Assembly (NCBI GenBank): GCA_011049715.1 | Contig: DRHF01000399.1 | Location: 1 to 43,621 of the forward strand | DNA: 43,621 bases | From: Desulfobacterales bacterium | Lineage (GTDB): Bacteria > Desulfobacterota > Desulfobacteria > Desulfobacterales > UBA2156 | Reading direction: 5' to 3' | In this document: one piece after another, positions 1-8,371 of the stretch | Numbering within the stretch: position 1 is the stretch's first letter | Layout of the letters: the number at the start of each line of letters is the position of its first letter | Position numbers and translations under genes: made by a program | The notes under the pieces: model-generated | The model's input: the letters and a program-made list of their open reading frames with translations, nothing else | Database searches by the model: none | What the model was told of the DNA's origin: nothing

Positions 1-252
1 TCAATAGCTGCGGTGGTATGGCGGTGCGCTGAAAAAACCGTGGGGAAGAATCAGGTGATCGATCCTGAGCGAACAATGGGCGGCGAAGATTTTGCCTTTT
101 ATCTAGAAAAATCAAAGGGGTGTTTTTTTGCTCTTGGCACGGGCCGAGAGGGTTGTGTTTCTATTCATAACCCGGCGTTTGATTTCAATGAAGAAGTTCT
201 ATTGCTGGGTGTGGAAACCTATTGCAGGGTCGCACAGGAATTACTGAAATAA
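1..252 (+). CDS. M20-family amidohydrolase, C-terminal end (5' truncated)
   Basis: The reading frame is open from the first base, so the start lies outside the window and only the last 83 residues are visible. Seen: MGGEDFAFYLEK, the conserved GGEDF motif of M20D amidohydrolases (hippurate, N-acyl- and IAA-amino acid hydrolases), whose Glu helps to bind the metal pair; then FFALGTG; then SIHNPAFDFNEEVL, which supplies the late His ligand typical of this family's end. Known of the family: cytoplasmic metal-dependent hydrolysis of N-acyl amino acids or small peptides. It lies upstream of a peptide-type ABC importer, so an inferred role is to cleave an imported conjugate. The exact substrate cannot be told from the fragment. 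Confidence 0.85.
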   Translation, partial: SIAAVVWRCAEKTVGKNQVIDPERTMGGEDFAFYLEKSKGCFFALGTGREGCVSIHNPAFDFNEEVLLLGVETYCRVAQELLK

Positions 253-501
253 GACCGGCAGGTCAACATCTATCAAAGTGGAGGATAATCTGACTTTAAA
301 AATATCTTGAATTACCAGCGCCTTTGAACTATATAATGCTTTCGATGTGGTCGGGAAACCGACAAATTTCAAATAGGTGGACCGAAACAGCGGGTGCATT
401 CCTGGTCCCGCTTGAAAGCGAGACCGCCAAGTTCTTCAAAATGTCCTCAGAGGAAGCGTCTAGACCACCTGCAACGGCCTTAGTAAAAGGAGAAGATCGG
501 T
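253..501. other. Intergenic gap with one dispersed repeat
   Basis: About 250 bases without a convincing gene. It holds copy A of the GACCGAAACAGCG repeat family (379-440). The only open frame, starting near 324, is short and runs through that repeat, so it is not accepted as a gene. The ribosome-binding site of the next gene (AAAGGAGAAG, 485-494) closes the gap. Confidence 0.6.
379..440 (+). repeat. Dispersed repeat family 2, copy A
   Basis: The core GGACCGAAACAGCGGGTGCATTCC-type sequence (379-402) recurs near 17187 and 26069 with one or two changes. After the core this copy has a small hairpin (CGCTT GAA AGCG, about 409-420) and ends with GTTCTTCAA, as does copy C. All three copies lie in gaps between genes read in the same direction. 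Function unknown. Confidence 0.6.
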
Positions 502-1233
502 TTGAAAATATCGTATGTCTGGTTTGATATAGGCTATACGCTGCTTTATATGCAACGCGAAATTACCTATCAGCAGGTTTTGAAAGAATATGGCTCTGAG
601 GTCTCGTTAGAAAAGCTGGAGAAATATTTTCATCTAACCGATAAACTGTTTATGCGGGAGTATCCGGGCGTTTTTTTGAAAGAGAGAGGGGTTTACATGC
701 CCTGGTTTTTGGGCGTATTGAATCATCGGTTGGGGCTCAGTCTGAATGTATGCGAAGTTGATGAGCGATGGGAGAAAATTCAAGAAAAGACACTCAATTA
801 TTGGTTGCCGTTTGACGGCGTTTTTCAAGTATTGGAAGAACTGAAAAAAAATTCAATCGGTATGGGTATTATTTCAAATTGGGATGATAGCGCACAGGAA
901 ATCTTAAAAAATGCAAAACTCCACAAGTATTTTGAGCATCAGGTGATTTCATCCGAGATCGGTTGCACCAAACCGAGTGCAGAAATCTTTAAGGCTGCTA
1001 TCGATAAAGCGGGCGTAAAAGCCCGTGAGTGTCTCTATGTGGGCGATAATTATTATGACGACGCGATTGGTTGCCGAAAAGTAGGCATGAACCCTTTGAT
1101 AATTAATCGATTCGGTTCTTTGGGGGTCGAGGAAATTAAAGATTGTCCCATAATTCCCCATATTGGAGAAGTCCTCGGTTATTGCAGGAAAACGAAAGAA
1201 CGAAAGATCGTACGGGGTAGAAAAAACAGTTAA
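502..1233 (+). CDS. HAD-superfamily hydrolase (phosphatase-like)
   Basis: A 243-residue cytoplasmic HAD hydrolase of the haloacid dehalogenase/phosphoglycolate phosphatase type. Motif I is FDIGYTL, with D9 as expected nucleophile; the usual second Asp is Gly, as in some family members. Motif II is IISNW near residue 120, the motif III Lys lies in GCTKPSAEIF, and motif IV is YVGDNYYDDAIG. The residues between motifs I and II form the helical cap. The chosen start is TTG at 502, because AAAGGAGAAG lies 8 bases upstream and motif I begins right after it. The substrate is unknown. The gene ends 27 bases before the likely start of the next gene and is probably cotranscribed with it. Confidence 0.88.
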   Translation: MKISYVWFDIGYTLLYMQREITYQQVLKEYGSEVSLEKLEKYFHLTDKLFMREYPGVFLKERGVYMPWFLGVLNHRLGLSLNVCEVDERWEKIQEKTLNYWLPFDGVFQVLEELKKNSIGMGIISNWDDSAQEILKNAKLHKYFEHQVISSEIGCTKPSAEIFKAAIDKAGVKARECLYVGDNYYDDAIGCRKVGMNPLIINRFGSLGVEEIKDCPIIPHIGEVLGYCRKTKERKIVRGRKNS

Positions 1234-1260
1234 ACAACCGTCAAATCATGGAGATTTAGA

Positions 1261-1992
1261 ATTAAATTCATTACTATCGGCTGGTGGGGAGCCTACCCGA
1301 GTGCCCACGCAGCAACTTCAGGCTATCTGCTACAATCAGATGGCCTGAATATTTTAATTGATTGCGGATCAGGGGTACTATCCCGGCTGCAAAACCACAT
1401 TGCGCTGGAACACCTCCACGCCGTCGTGCTGTCCCACTATCACTGGGATCACGTGGCCGATCTTGGTTGTCTGCAATATGCCGCCCGGGTTTTGATGGAC
1501 CTGGGAAAACGCCGCCACCCCCTCGACATCTATGCCCACGGCGAAGATGAGAACATCCAAAGGTTGGATTATTTAAAATACTGCCACGGACATACAATTG
1601 ATGAGAAGACATCGCTCCGGCTGGGGGGACTGAGATTTACGTTCTCCCGCAATGAGCACACGGATCCCTGCTTTTCAATGAGAATCGAAAACAGGGATCG
1701 GGTTCTGGTTTATATAGCAGATACCGGTTGGACCGATGCACTTGTTCGTATCGCCAATCGAGCCGATTTGCTTCTTTGTGAAGCCAGCCTCTACGATGAA
1801 TTTCAAGGAAGGATTCCCGGGCATTTAACGGCGGGTGAAGCCGGAAAGATAGCGGCGATTGCAGGAGTCCAACATCTCGTTCTGACCCATTTGCCCCATT
1901 TCGGTGACCACAAAGAGCTTATCCGTCAAGCCGGCCGTACCTTTCCAGGCAAAATTGAATTGGCACAAACCGATCAAACCTGGCAGTGGTAA
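1261..1992 (+). CDS. Metallo-beta-lactamase-fold hydrolase (YhfI-like), probable ATT start
   Basis: Residues 58-64 read SHYHWDH, the HxHxDH motif (H59, H61, D63, H64) of the metallo-beta-lactamase fold. Further ligands are the His in NEHTDP, the Asp in ADTGW and the His in LTHLPHFG. From ATT at 1261 the protein is 243 residues and starts KFITIGWWGAYPSA, matching the family's expected strand 1 plus a GYP loop. No ATG, GTG or TTG occurs in frame between the upstream stop at 1231 and the GTG at 1426, which would remove the N-terminal strands and most of the domain before the metal motif. GGAG at 1250-1253 stands 7 bases before the ATT. A base error in the assembly is the main alternative. YhfI-type proteins are zinc hydrolases of unknown substrate. 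Confidence 0.82.
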   Translation: MKFITIGWWGAYPSAHAATSGYLLQSDGLNILIDCGSGVLSRLQNHIALEHLHAVVLSHYHWDHVADLGCLQYAARVLMDLGKRRHPLDIYAHGEDENIQRLDYLKYCHGHTIDEKTSLRLGGLRFTFSRNEHTDPCFSMRIENRDRVLVYIADTGWTDALVRIANRADLLLCEASLYDEFQGRIPGHLTAGEAGKIAAIAGVQHLVLTHLPHFGDHKELIRQAGRTFPGKIELAQTDQTWQW

Positions 1993-2951
1993 ATGAAGGA
2001 AACGGTCTACAAACAAGAAAGGAACGATACATTTTACTATTTGCAGTCAGAAGATTCTGCCGGTTGATCCTTACGGTTTTGTTGATCTCGACCATTATTT
2101 TTCTCGTCATTCGGGTAATACCAGGCGATCCGGCCCTGGTGATTGCCGGGATAGATGCTACGGAGAGCGACATTTCGGCTATCCGGATAAAACTGGGAAC
2201 GGACAGATCGCTCCCGGCCCAATACATTCAATGGATCTGGGGGATCTTACGGTTTGATTTCGGCCGTTCCATGATTTCAGGACAGCCGGTTTCCCAGCTG
2301 ATTCTGGAACGTTTTCCACTGACGTTGACCCTTGCCTTGATGGGAATGATGTTGTCTATTTTTATCGCCATCCCATTGGGGGTAATTTCAGCTGTAAAAC
2401 GGTGGTCAGTATGGGATTATTTCGGCATGGTTTTATCTCAAGTCGGGATGGCTATCCCAAGTTTTTGGTTGGGCATACTGTTGCTCCTTATACTGTCTGT
2501 AAAAGTAAAACTGTTTCCATTGTTCGGTTCCGGTACAATCAAACACCTCATCCTTCCGGCTATATCATTGGGGATCGCTAGGGCTGCGGTTTTGCTGCGT
2601 CTTACCCGGGCGTCGATGCTCGAGGAACTAAGCAAAGAATATGTTATTACAGCCCGGTCCAAGGGACTGACCGAACGTATGGTCAACTACAAGCATACGC
2701 TAAAGAATGCCCTGTTGCCGGTGGTCACCATTGCCGGTATCCAGCTCGGCTACATGCTGGGCGGTGCCATTATCATTGAGCAGGTTTTTTCGCTGCCGGG
2801 CTTGGGCAGACTTTTTCTGTTCGGTGTTTATCAGCGCGATTTTCCGCTGATTCAGGGAGGCGTTATGTTTGTTGCGTTTATTTTTTCTTTTATCAACTTC
2901 GTTGTTGATATGCTGTACAGTTTTCTCAATCCTAAAATAAGGATCAGCTAA
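1986..2951 (+). CDS. dppB: ABC transporter permease, peptide/nickel type (DppB-like)
   Basis: Inner-membrane permease of a peptide/nickel/opine-type ABC importer, about 321 residues with six hydrophobic segments. The first membrane helix (RFCRLILTVLLISTIIFLVI) is followed by RVIPGDPA, typical of DppB/OppB. The cytoplasmic coupling loop reads EYVITARSKGLTERMV. The C-terminus FFxxINFxVDxLYxxLNPKIR is also typical. The start is uncertain: GTG at 1986 overlaps the upstream stop and gives 17 extra residues before RRFC, whereas AAAGGAAC at 2018-2025 would suit a start near 2031 where only ATT is available. It partners DppC-like 6552-7361; in most operons B and C are adjacent, but here two ATPases and the binding protein lie between them. 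Confidence 0.9.
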   Translation: MVNEGNGLQTRKERYILLFAVRRFCRLILTVLLISTIIFLVIRVIPGDPALVIAGIDATESDISAIRIKLGTDRSLPAQYIQWIWGILRFDFGRSMISGQPVSQLILERFPLTLTLALMGMMLSIFIAIPLGVISAVKRWSVWDYFGMVLSQVGMAIPSFWLGILLLLILSVKVKLFPLFGSGTIKHLILPAISLGIARAAVLLRLTRASMLEELSKEYVITARSKGLTERMVNYKHTLKNALLPVVTIAGIQLGYMLGGAIIIEQVFSLPGLGRLFLFGVYQRDFPLIQGGVMFVAFIFSFINFVVDMLYSFLNPKIRIS

Positions 2952-2957
2952 AGGCAT

Positions 2958-3959
2958 ATGGTTCCGGAATACGAACTATTGGACATTCAGGGCTTGGATG
3001 TCAGCTTCCGGCAGGAACACAGGACCACTGCCCACGCCCTGCGAAGTGTTGATCTGATCCTATCATCGGGAGAGACCCACGCCCTGGTTGGTGAATCCGG
3101 TTCCGGAAAAACAGTGACCGCCACCTGTATCATGGGACTATTACCGACACCACCGGCAACGGTAAATCGAGGTCAAGTTTTTTTTAAAGGAAAAAATCTC
3201 TTAAGTCTTTCTGAAAACGAAAAGCGCCGGCTGAGGGGAAAAGAAATCGGCATGATTTTTCAGGAGCCCGGGAAATATTTAAACCCGGCCTATAAAATTG
3301 GAGAACAGATCATTGAAACCCTGATGCTCCACCTGAAAATGAACCGAAGTTCAGCCATTAAGCGTGCATTGGAACTTTTAAGTCTGGTAGGCTTTAACAA
3401 AAACAAACGTATCCTGAACAGTTATCCCCATGAACTCTCCGGCGGTATGAAACAACGCGCTATGATCGCGATGGCCATATGCTGCCGGCCCTCGTTGCTG
3501 ATCGCTGATGAGCCGACGACGGCACTGGATGTCACCCTCCAGCTTCAAATTTTAAACCTGATCCATCGACTCAAAGACCAATTTTCGATAGGAGTATTAT
3601 TTATTTCCCACGATCTGGGTGTGGTCAAAGAAATTGCAGACAAAATTTCAGTGATTTATGCCGGAAAAATCATCGAATCAACCACAACGAATCAACTATT
3701 CGAAAATCCGCGACATCCCTACACCCGGTTGCTGATGCTCTCCATTCCCGATGCAACCAAACGGGGCAGCCGGCTGCGGTCCATCCCCGGTGCGGTTCCC
3801 GACGCAGAGCACATCCCGTCTGGATGCAGCTTTCACCCCCGTTGTCCCCTGGCTGAACCGGACTGCCGGAAATCAATTCCCCCGACAAAAACTTACGGAG
3901 ACAATCATACGGCGGCCTGCTTTTTGATCGGAAAAAAATGGATCGATTTGTCGACATAA
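2958..3959 (+). CDS. dppD: ABC transporter ATP-binding protein (DppD/OppD-like)
   Basis: A 333-residue ATPase of the peptide/nickel importer, on the cytoplasmic face of the membrane. Walker A is GESGSGKT (residues 45-52), the Q-loop is [12 protein letters not shown], the signature is LSGGMKQR, and Walker B is [12 protein letters not shown], followed by the switch His in FISHDLG. The C-terminal oligopeptide/dipeptide domain contains [14 protein letters not shown], the Cys-rich motif common to DppD/DppF proteins. The ATG at 2958 lies 6 bases after the permease stop, so the genes are cotranscribed. The last 22 bases overlap the next ATPase gene, which suggests translational coupling. Confidence 0.93.
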   Translation: MVPEYELLDIQGLDVSFRQEHRTTAHALRSVDLILSSGETHALVGESGSGKTVTATCIMGLLPTPPATVNRGQVFFKGKNLLSLSENEKRRLRGKEIGMIFQEPGKYLNPAYKIGEQIIETLMLHLKMNRSSAIKRALELLSLVGFNKNKRILNSYPHELSGGMKQRAMIAMAICCRPSLLIADEPTTALDVTLQLQILNLIHRLKDQFSIGVLFISHDLGVVKEIADKISVIYAGKIIESTTTNQLFENPRHPYTRLLMLSIPDATKRGSRLRSIPGAVPDAEHIPSGCSFHPRCPLAEPDCRKSIPPTKTYGDNHTAACFLIGKKWIDLST

Positions 3960-4897
3960 AAAATTTGGTCAAACTCTTTTACGATGGCGGATTTCTTCAC
4001 CGCAAAAGAGTCGCCACACGGGCAGTAGATGGGGTGAGTTTTACGATCACCCGGGACACGATTTTCGGATTGGTGGGTGAATCCGGCTGTGGCAAAACAT
4101 CCCTTGCCCGATCGGTACTTTATCTGGACCCGCCAACTGCGGGCGAAGTGTGGTTTGACGGGACCTTGCTCGGCAGGTTGTCCGGCAAGGGGATGAGGTC
4201 TTTTAGAAAGCGAATGCAGATTGTGTTTCAGGATCCCAACAGTGCCCTGGATCCTAAAATGAGAATTCAAGACAATCTGGCTGAAGGGCTGATCAATCGG
4301 CGATTCTCTGCCGATGAGCGAACAGCGCGTATCGAAAATCTTCTTGATCTGGTCGGCATACCCTCCGGGCATCGATCGCGTTTTCCCCATGAATTTTCCG
4401 GCGGACAAAAACAGCGCATTGTTATTGCACGGGCGTTGACCATGGAACCCGATTTTTTGATTCTGGACGAACCGGTCTCCAATCTCGATGTCTCCATCCA
4501 GGCTCAAATCATCAACCTTTTGATGGACCTTAAAAAAAAACGATCACTTACTTATTTGTTTATCTCCCACGATCTCAATCTGGTGGCCTATCTGAGTGAT
4601 CATATCGCTGTGATGTACCAGGGGAAACTGATGGAGATGGCGTCCACCGATGAAATCATGAACCACCCCTGCCATCCGTATACATTGAAACTGTTCTCAT
4701 CGATTCCGGGTAGACGGATAACGGAACCGGCTGATGATGCGGGAATAGGTGTCTCAACGGATGACAAGGATCGCGGGCAGTCCACATGCTGTCCCTATGA
4801 GGGTCAATGCGAATGTGCAATTGAGAAATGCAAAAATGGAATACCCGAATTGATGGAAATCCGTGACATGCATCATGTGGCCTGCTTTAATACATAA
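3938..4897 (+). CDS. dppF: ABC transporter ATP-binding protein (DppF/OppF-like)
   Basis: The second ATPase, 319 residues, forms the heterodimer with the preceding DppD-like protein. Walker A is GESGCGKT (47-54), the signature is [15 protein letters not shown], and Walker B is [11 protein letters not shown], followed by FISHDLNLV. The C-terminal tail is Cys-rich ([17 protein letters not shown]), longer in cysteines than the DppD partner. The start overlaps the end of dppD by 22 bases. The final A of the stop codon is also the first base of a 91-bp palindromic repeat that separates this gene from the binding protein. Confidence 0.93.
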   Translation: MDRFVDIKNLVKLFYDGGFLHRKRVATRAVDGVSFTITRDTIFGLVGESGCGKTSLARSVLYLDPPTAGEVWFDGTLLGRLSGKGMRSFRKRMQIVFQDPNSALDPKMRIQDNLAEGLINRRFSADERTARIENLLDLVGIPSGHRSRFPHEFSGGQKQRIVIARALTMEPDFLILDEPVSNLDVSIQAQIINLLMDLKKKRSLTYLFISHDLNLVAYLSDHIAVMYQGKLMEMASTDEIMNHPCHPYTLKLFSSIPGRRITEPADDAGIGVSTDDKDRGQSTCCPYEGQCECAIEKCKNGIPELMEIRDMHHVACFNT

Positions 4898-4987
4898 CTC
4901 AAGTTTCGCACCTGATATTTTAAGGAAAGTCGCATCAGGCAACACCAGATGCTACACCGTGCCCGATTGAGGGTGCGAAACTTGAGT
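4897..4987 (+). repeat. Palindromic element family 1, copy 1
   Basis: A 91-bp element with near-perfect terminal inverted arms (ACTCAAGTTTCGCACC against GGGTGCGAAACTTGAGT) and an inner hairpin GCATCAGG-CAACA-CCAGATGC with one mismatch. It lies between dppF and dppA inside the importer operon. Four more copies occur at 8234, 9620, 24652 and 24916. Its RNA would fold into a long hairpin and could act as a partial terminator or a 3'-end stabiliser; this is inference. Confidence 0.9.
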
Positions 4988-5033
4988 ACATAAATCATCA
5001 GAACAATTCAACCCACGGAAAAAGGAGGAAGCT

Positions 5034-6545
5034 ATGAAAAAACGGATTATAATCACATTTTTAGTGGCCATGATCGTAATTTTTTTGGCTGGAATCGGGG
5101 GTAACGCCAATTCGGTTGAGGCCAAAGGGCTGAACTTTGCCCTTTCAGGCAATCCCGACAGCCTTGATCCGCAAAAGACATCGGGGACACTGACCTTTCA
5201 AACCTTGAAAAGCATTTACGACACCCTGGCAGAGCCGGACCAAAGTGGTAAAATCGTTCCGGCCCTGGCCAAAAAATGGGAGGTTTCTGAAGATACCCTG
5301 ACGTGGAAATTCCATCTTCGCAAAGGGGTGGTATTTCATAATGGTGATGCCCTCACGGCCCAGGATGTGAAAGCCACACTCCAGCGAATCATGGACAAGG
5401 CCACAGCATCGCCAAAGGCGAAAGAATTCGGAGCGATATCCAGCATCGAAACACCGGATGATTATACGGTGGTACTGACATTGAAGCAACCTGCGGCGCC
5501 GCTTCTGGCATCTCTTGCATCCGGTTGGGGGGCAATTCTACCAAAGAGTTTGATTGACTCCGGGCATGATTTTGCAACCAGCCCGGTCGGCACCGGGCCT
5601 TTCAAACTGAAGGAATGGATTCGCGACAGTCGAATTGTATTGGAAAAAAATAATAGCTATTGGATGGCAGGACTTCCTAAATTGGACACGGTTATCCTGA
5701 ATATCATTCCGGAACGGGCGGTTCAGGTTCAGGGTTTGATTTCCGGTCAGATCGATGTCAGCTACATTGTGGATAAAGATGATGTTCCGCTTCTAAAAGC
5801 CAGTCCGGATGTTCAGGTTAAAGAATCGCTGACTTCGTTGATCATGGTGATGGCAATAAACTGCAGCAATCCCGTATTAAAGGATCTTCGCGTGCGGCAG
5901 GCCATCAACCATGCCATTGACAAACAAAAGGTCCTGAATATCGCCTATGGCGGAGGCAAACCGATCGGAACGTTTATGGATTACGGTAATGCATATTACA
6001 AGGATTTCACCGCCCTTTATCCTTTTGACCCTGACAAAGCTCGAAAACTGTTGGCAGATGCAGGCGTCGGTAAAGAGACCGTGTTTAAATTGGTTCTGCC
6101 GCAAAATTACGAGCAGCATGTCAAAGCCGGAGAGATGTATCAGGATATGCTGGAAAAAGTGGGAATGAATGTCCAGATAAAGCTGGTGGACTGGTCCACT
6201 TGGATCAGTGATGTCTATCGGGGAGCAAAATACGATTTAACCGTAATTGGACATACCGGGAAACTCGACCCGCACGGCACCTTAGGTCGGTACGGCACCG
6301 CGAAACGTTACGTCAAATGGGTAAATCCACGGGCTGCGGAATTGATTTCAAACGCCAAAAAGACTTCAGGGTTTGAAAACCGTAAAAAACTGTACGACGA
6401 AGCGCTGGAAATCATGGCCACAGAAGTTCCATTTATGTATCTTGGATCTTCGTTGCGCCGAGTGGCTTTTCGGAAAAATGTTGTGGAATTCCGAATGACA
6501 CCGAAGTTGGATACATTTGATTTTAGATGGACCGACCTGAAATAG
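5034..6545 (+). CDS. dppA: ABC transporter substrate-binding protein, family 5 (DppA-like)
   Basis: A 503-residue periplasmic solute-binding protein. Residues 1-30 form a Sec-type signal peptide (KKR, then a hydrophobic stretch, ending SVEA). The mature part starts with LNFALSGNPDSLDPQKTSG, typical of peptide/nickel family 5 proteins, followed by YDTLAEPDQSGKIVPALAKKWEVS, HNGDALTAQDVKATLQRI, and SPVGTGPFKLKEW. The ligand (peptide, opine, nickel chelate or other) cannot be deduced. The ATG at 5034 follows AAAGGAGGAAGC. The gene sits 46 bases after palindromic copy 1 and directly before the second permease, so the importer order is B-D-F-A-C. Confidence 0.92.
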   Translation: MKKRIIITFLVAMIVIFLAGIGGNANSVEAKGLNFALSGNPDSLDPQKTSGTLTFQTLKSIYDTLAEPDQSGKIVPALAKKWEVSEDTLTWKFHLRKGVVFHNGDALTAQDVKATLQRIMDKATASPKAKEFGAISSIETPDDYTVVLTLKQPAAPLLASLASGWGAILPKSLIDSGHDFATSPVGTGPFKLKEWIRDSRIVLEKNNSYWMAGLPKLDTVILNIIPERAVQVQGLISGQIDVSYIVDKDDVPLLKASPDVQVKESLTSLIMVMAINCSNPVLKDLRVRQAINHAIDKQKVLNIAYGGGKPIGTFMDYGNAYYKDFTALYPFDPDKARKLLADAGVGKETVFKLVLPQNYEQHVKAGEMYQDMLEKVGMNVQIKLVDWSTWISDVYRGAKYDLTVIGHTGKLDPHGTLGRYGTAKRYVKWVNPRAAELISNAKKTSGFENRKKLYDEALEIMATEVPFMYLGSSLRRVAFRKNVVEFRMTPKLDTFDFRWTDLK

Positions 6546-6551
6546 CCGATA

Positions 6552-7361
6552 ATGGGTAAAAATAAGCAAATCCTGGCGATCTTTGCCGTGGGGTATTTAG
6601 TGATCCTGGGAGTTGCCGCCGTGGCGGCTCCCCTGGTTGCCCCCCACTCGCCGACCCGGCAAAATGTGGAGGTGCGTTTTTCGCCCTCCAGCAGTACCCA
6701 TTTACTGGGAACTGATAATTTTGGACGGGACGTATTCAGCCGGGTGATCTACGGCTCGCGATCCGCTCTATTGGTCGGCATTGTCGCCGTGACCATTGCG
6801 GTGGTGCTGGGATCATTGGTGGGCCTGGTGGCTGGTCTGGCCGGCGGTACCACCGATAACATTTTGATGTTGCTGATGGACAGCCTGCTTTCGTTTCCGA
6901 CAATATTGCTGACGATCACCGTGGTCTCTTTTCTCGGTTACGGTTTGCTTCAGGTGATGCTGGCCATCGGCATTATTTTCAGTCCGGTATTTGCCCGGTT
7001 GGTGCGGGCCGAAACCCTGGTTATAAAAACAGAGGCCTATGTTGAGGCTTCCCGTGCGTTAGGAAGCCCTATCGTCAAAACCGTCTACAAACATATAATT
7101 CCTAATTTGCTTGGCAAGGTCGTTGTCCAGTGCTCGATCACCTTCGCACTGACCATAGTGATCGAGGCCTCCCTTTCCTATCTCGGCCTGGGCACCCAGC
7201 CCCCGGAGCCGAGCTGGGGAATGATGCTCAAAGATGCCCGCAACTACCTTGTTTTAGCCCCTTGGATGGCCATTTATCCGGGTTTGGCGCTCGCCTTAAC
7301 GGTGTTTTGCTTCAATATCCTCGGAGATCTGATTTCCGAACGGTTGAACCCGAAATTGTAA
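6552..7361 (+). CDS. dppC: ABC transporter permease (DppC-like)
   Basis: A 269-residue inner-membrane permease. The N-terminus shows the DppC pattern: one helix (ILAIFAVGYLVILGVAAVAAPLVAP), then HLLGTDNFGRDVFSRVIYGSR, the conserved GTDxxGRD motif. Membrane helices follow, with the coupling segment TEAYVEASRALGSPIVKTVYKHIIPNL and the end LGLGTQPPEPSWGMML. It starts 6 bases after the dppA stop. Together with 1986-6545 it completes a two-permease, two-ATPase, one-binding-protein importer. Confidence 0.92.
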   Translation: MGKNKQILAIFAVGYLVILGVAAVAAPLVAPHSPTRQNVEVRFSPSSSTHLLGTDNFGRDVFSRVIYGSRSALLVGIVAVTIAVVLGSLVGLVAGLAGGTTDNILMLLMDSLLSFPTILLTITVVSFLGYGLLQVMLAIGIIFSPVFARLVRAETLVIKTEAYVEASRALGSPIVKTVYKHIIPNLLGKVVVQCSITFALTIVIEASLSYLGLGTQPPEPSWGMMLKDARNYLVLAPWMAIYPGLALALTVFCFNILGDLISERLNPKL

Positions 7362-7415
7362 GGGCTGAAACTTGAGCGATTTAGGCGGAATAGTTATAGT
7401 ATCAAGGAATGTACG

Positions 7416-8228
7416 GTGAACGTCGGAATCTTATCGGATATTCATATCGATCTTGAACACCCCGAACCGAACCGAGTTATCGAAGGCTTGGTAAACGTCA
7501 TTGAGCAGCGTGGCGTAGAGATAATGATTATCGCCGGTGATATTGCCAATGATTATGAACGTACGCTGCATACTCTTCACCTCATCGAGGAACTGACGGA
7601 GATCCGGTGTCTGTTTGTTCCCGGAAACCACGACATCTGGAATGAAAAACATCCGGATAAGACTTCCTGGGAGATTTATGAAGCTTTAAAGGCGTTCTCC
7701 GGCAATTTGGTCAACAATCCGGTTGCTTTGCCAAACGGCTGGATTGTCATCGGCGATATCGGGTGGTACGACTACTCTTTCGGAAGTAGTCGATACGCTA
7801 TCGAGCAGTTCGATCAAATGAAAATCGATGATCGAGTCTGGCAGGACAAAATTAAGACCGATTGGGGCAAATCCACGATTGAAATGCATCGCTATTTTTT
7901 CGGCAAACTGGAAACACAATTAAGCGCGCATCGGAGTCGAAAGATTATACTGGTAACCCATGTGTTGCCCCTATCGGATTTCACCGTGCAGCGGCCGAAC
8001 CGGATGTGGCGTTATCTGAACGCCTTCCTGGGCAGCAAACAGTACGGTGAACTGGCATTAAAATATTCAGTGGCCTATTCAATCAGTGGCCATGTCCATT
8101 ACCGGTTACAGCAGCAGTGTCAAAACACGGTTTTTATCTGCAACTGCCTGAACTACGCCAGTCAGTGGATCGAAAATGATGATCCTGTCTCAGAAGTCGC
8201 CCGGGCTTTTAAAACCATCAAGATATAA
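7416..8228 (+). CDS. Calcineurin-like metallophosphoesterase
   Basis: A 270-residue cytoplasmic metallophosphoesterase. All five motifs are visible in order: SDIHID (D7, H9), GDIAND, GNHDIW, THVLP and GHVHYRL, giving the di-metal site. Known of the fold: hydrolysis of phosphomono- or diesters, with substrates ranging from nucleotides to proteins. The substrate here is unknown. The start is GTG at 7416 with AAGGA at 7404-7408. It lies 54 bases after dppC on the same strand, so it may be the last gene of the importer operon. It converges on dinB, with palindromic copy 2 in the gap. Confidence 0.87.
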   Translation: MNVGILSDIHIDLEHPEPNRVIEGLVNVIEQRGVEIMIIAGDIANDYERTLHTLHLIEELTEIRCLFVPGNHDIWNEKHPDKTSWEIYEALKAFSGNLVNNPVALPNGWIVIGDIGWYDYSFGSSRYAIEQFDQMKIDDRVWQDKIKTDWGKSTIEMHRYFFGKLETQLSAHRSRKIILVTHVLPLSDFTVQRPNRMWRYLNAFLGSKQYGELALKYSVAYSISGHVHYRLQQQCQNTVFICNCLNYASQWIENDDPVSEVARAFKTIKI

Positions 8229-8233
8229 TTCGG

Positions 8234-8350
8234 TCAAGTTTCGCACCCCCAATGGGGAACGGTGCCGCATCTGGTGTGGGGTAAATAAAATTTCTTTTTA
8301 CCCTATGCCTGATGCAACTTTCCTTAAAATATCAGGTGCGAACCTTGAGT
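8234..8350 (-). repeat. Palindromic element family 1, copy 2 (with central insertion)
   Basis: The reverse orientation of copy 1. The outer arms (TCAAGTTTCGCACCCCC against GGTGCGAACCTTGA) are retained. The inner loop is interrupted by about 28 extra bases (about 8277-8304) that themselves pair (GGGTAAA against TTTTACCC). It fills the gap between the convergent metallophosphoesterase and dinB genes, where a bidirectional terminator would be useful. Confidence 0.88.
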
Positions 8351-8371
8351 AATTCTTCACTCAATTTGCTT

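Noticed and set aside
324-527. 67-codon frame upstream of the HAD gene
   Set aside because: It covers the dispersed repeat, overlaps the HAD start in another frame and resembles no protein.
1163-1348. 61-codon frame spanning the HAD/MBL junction
   Set aside because: It is out of frame with both conserved proteins and has no family features.
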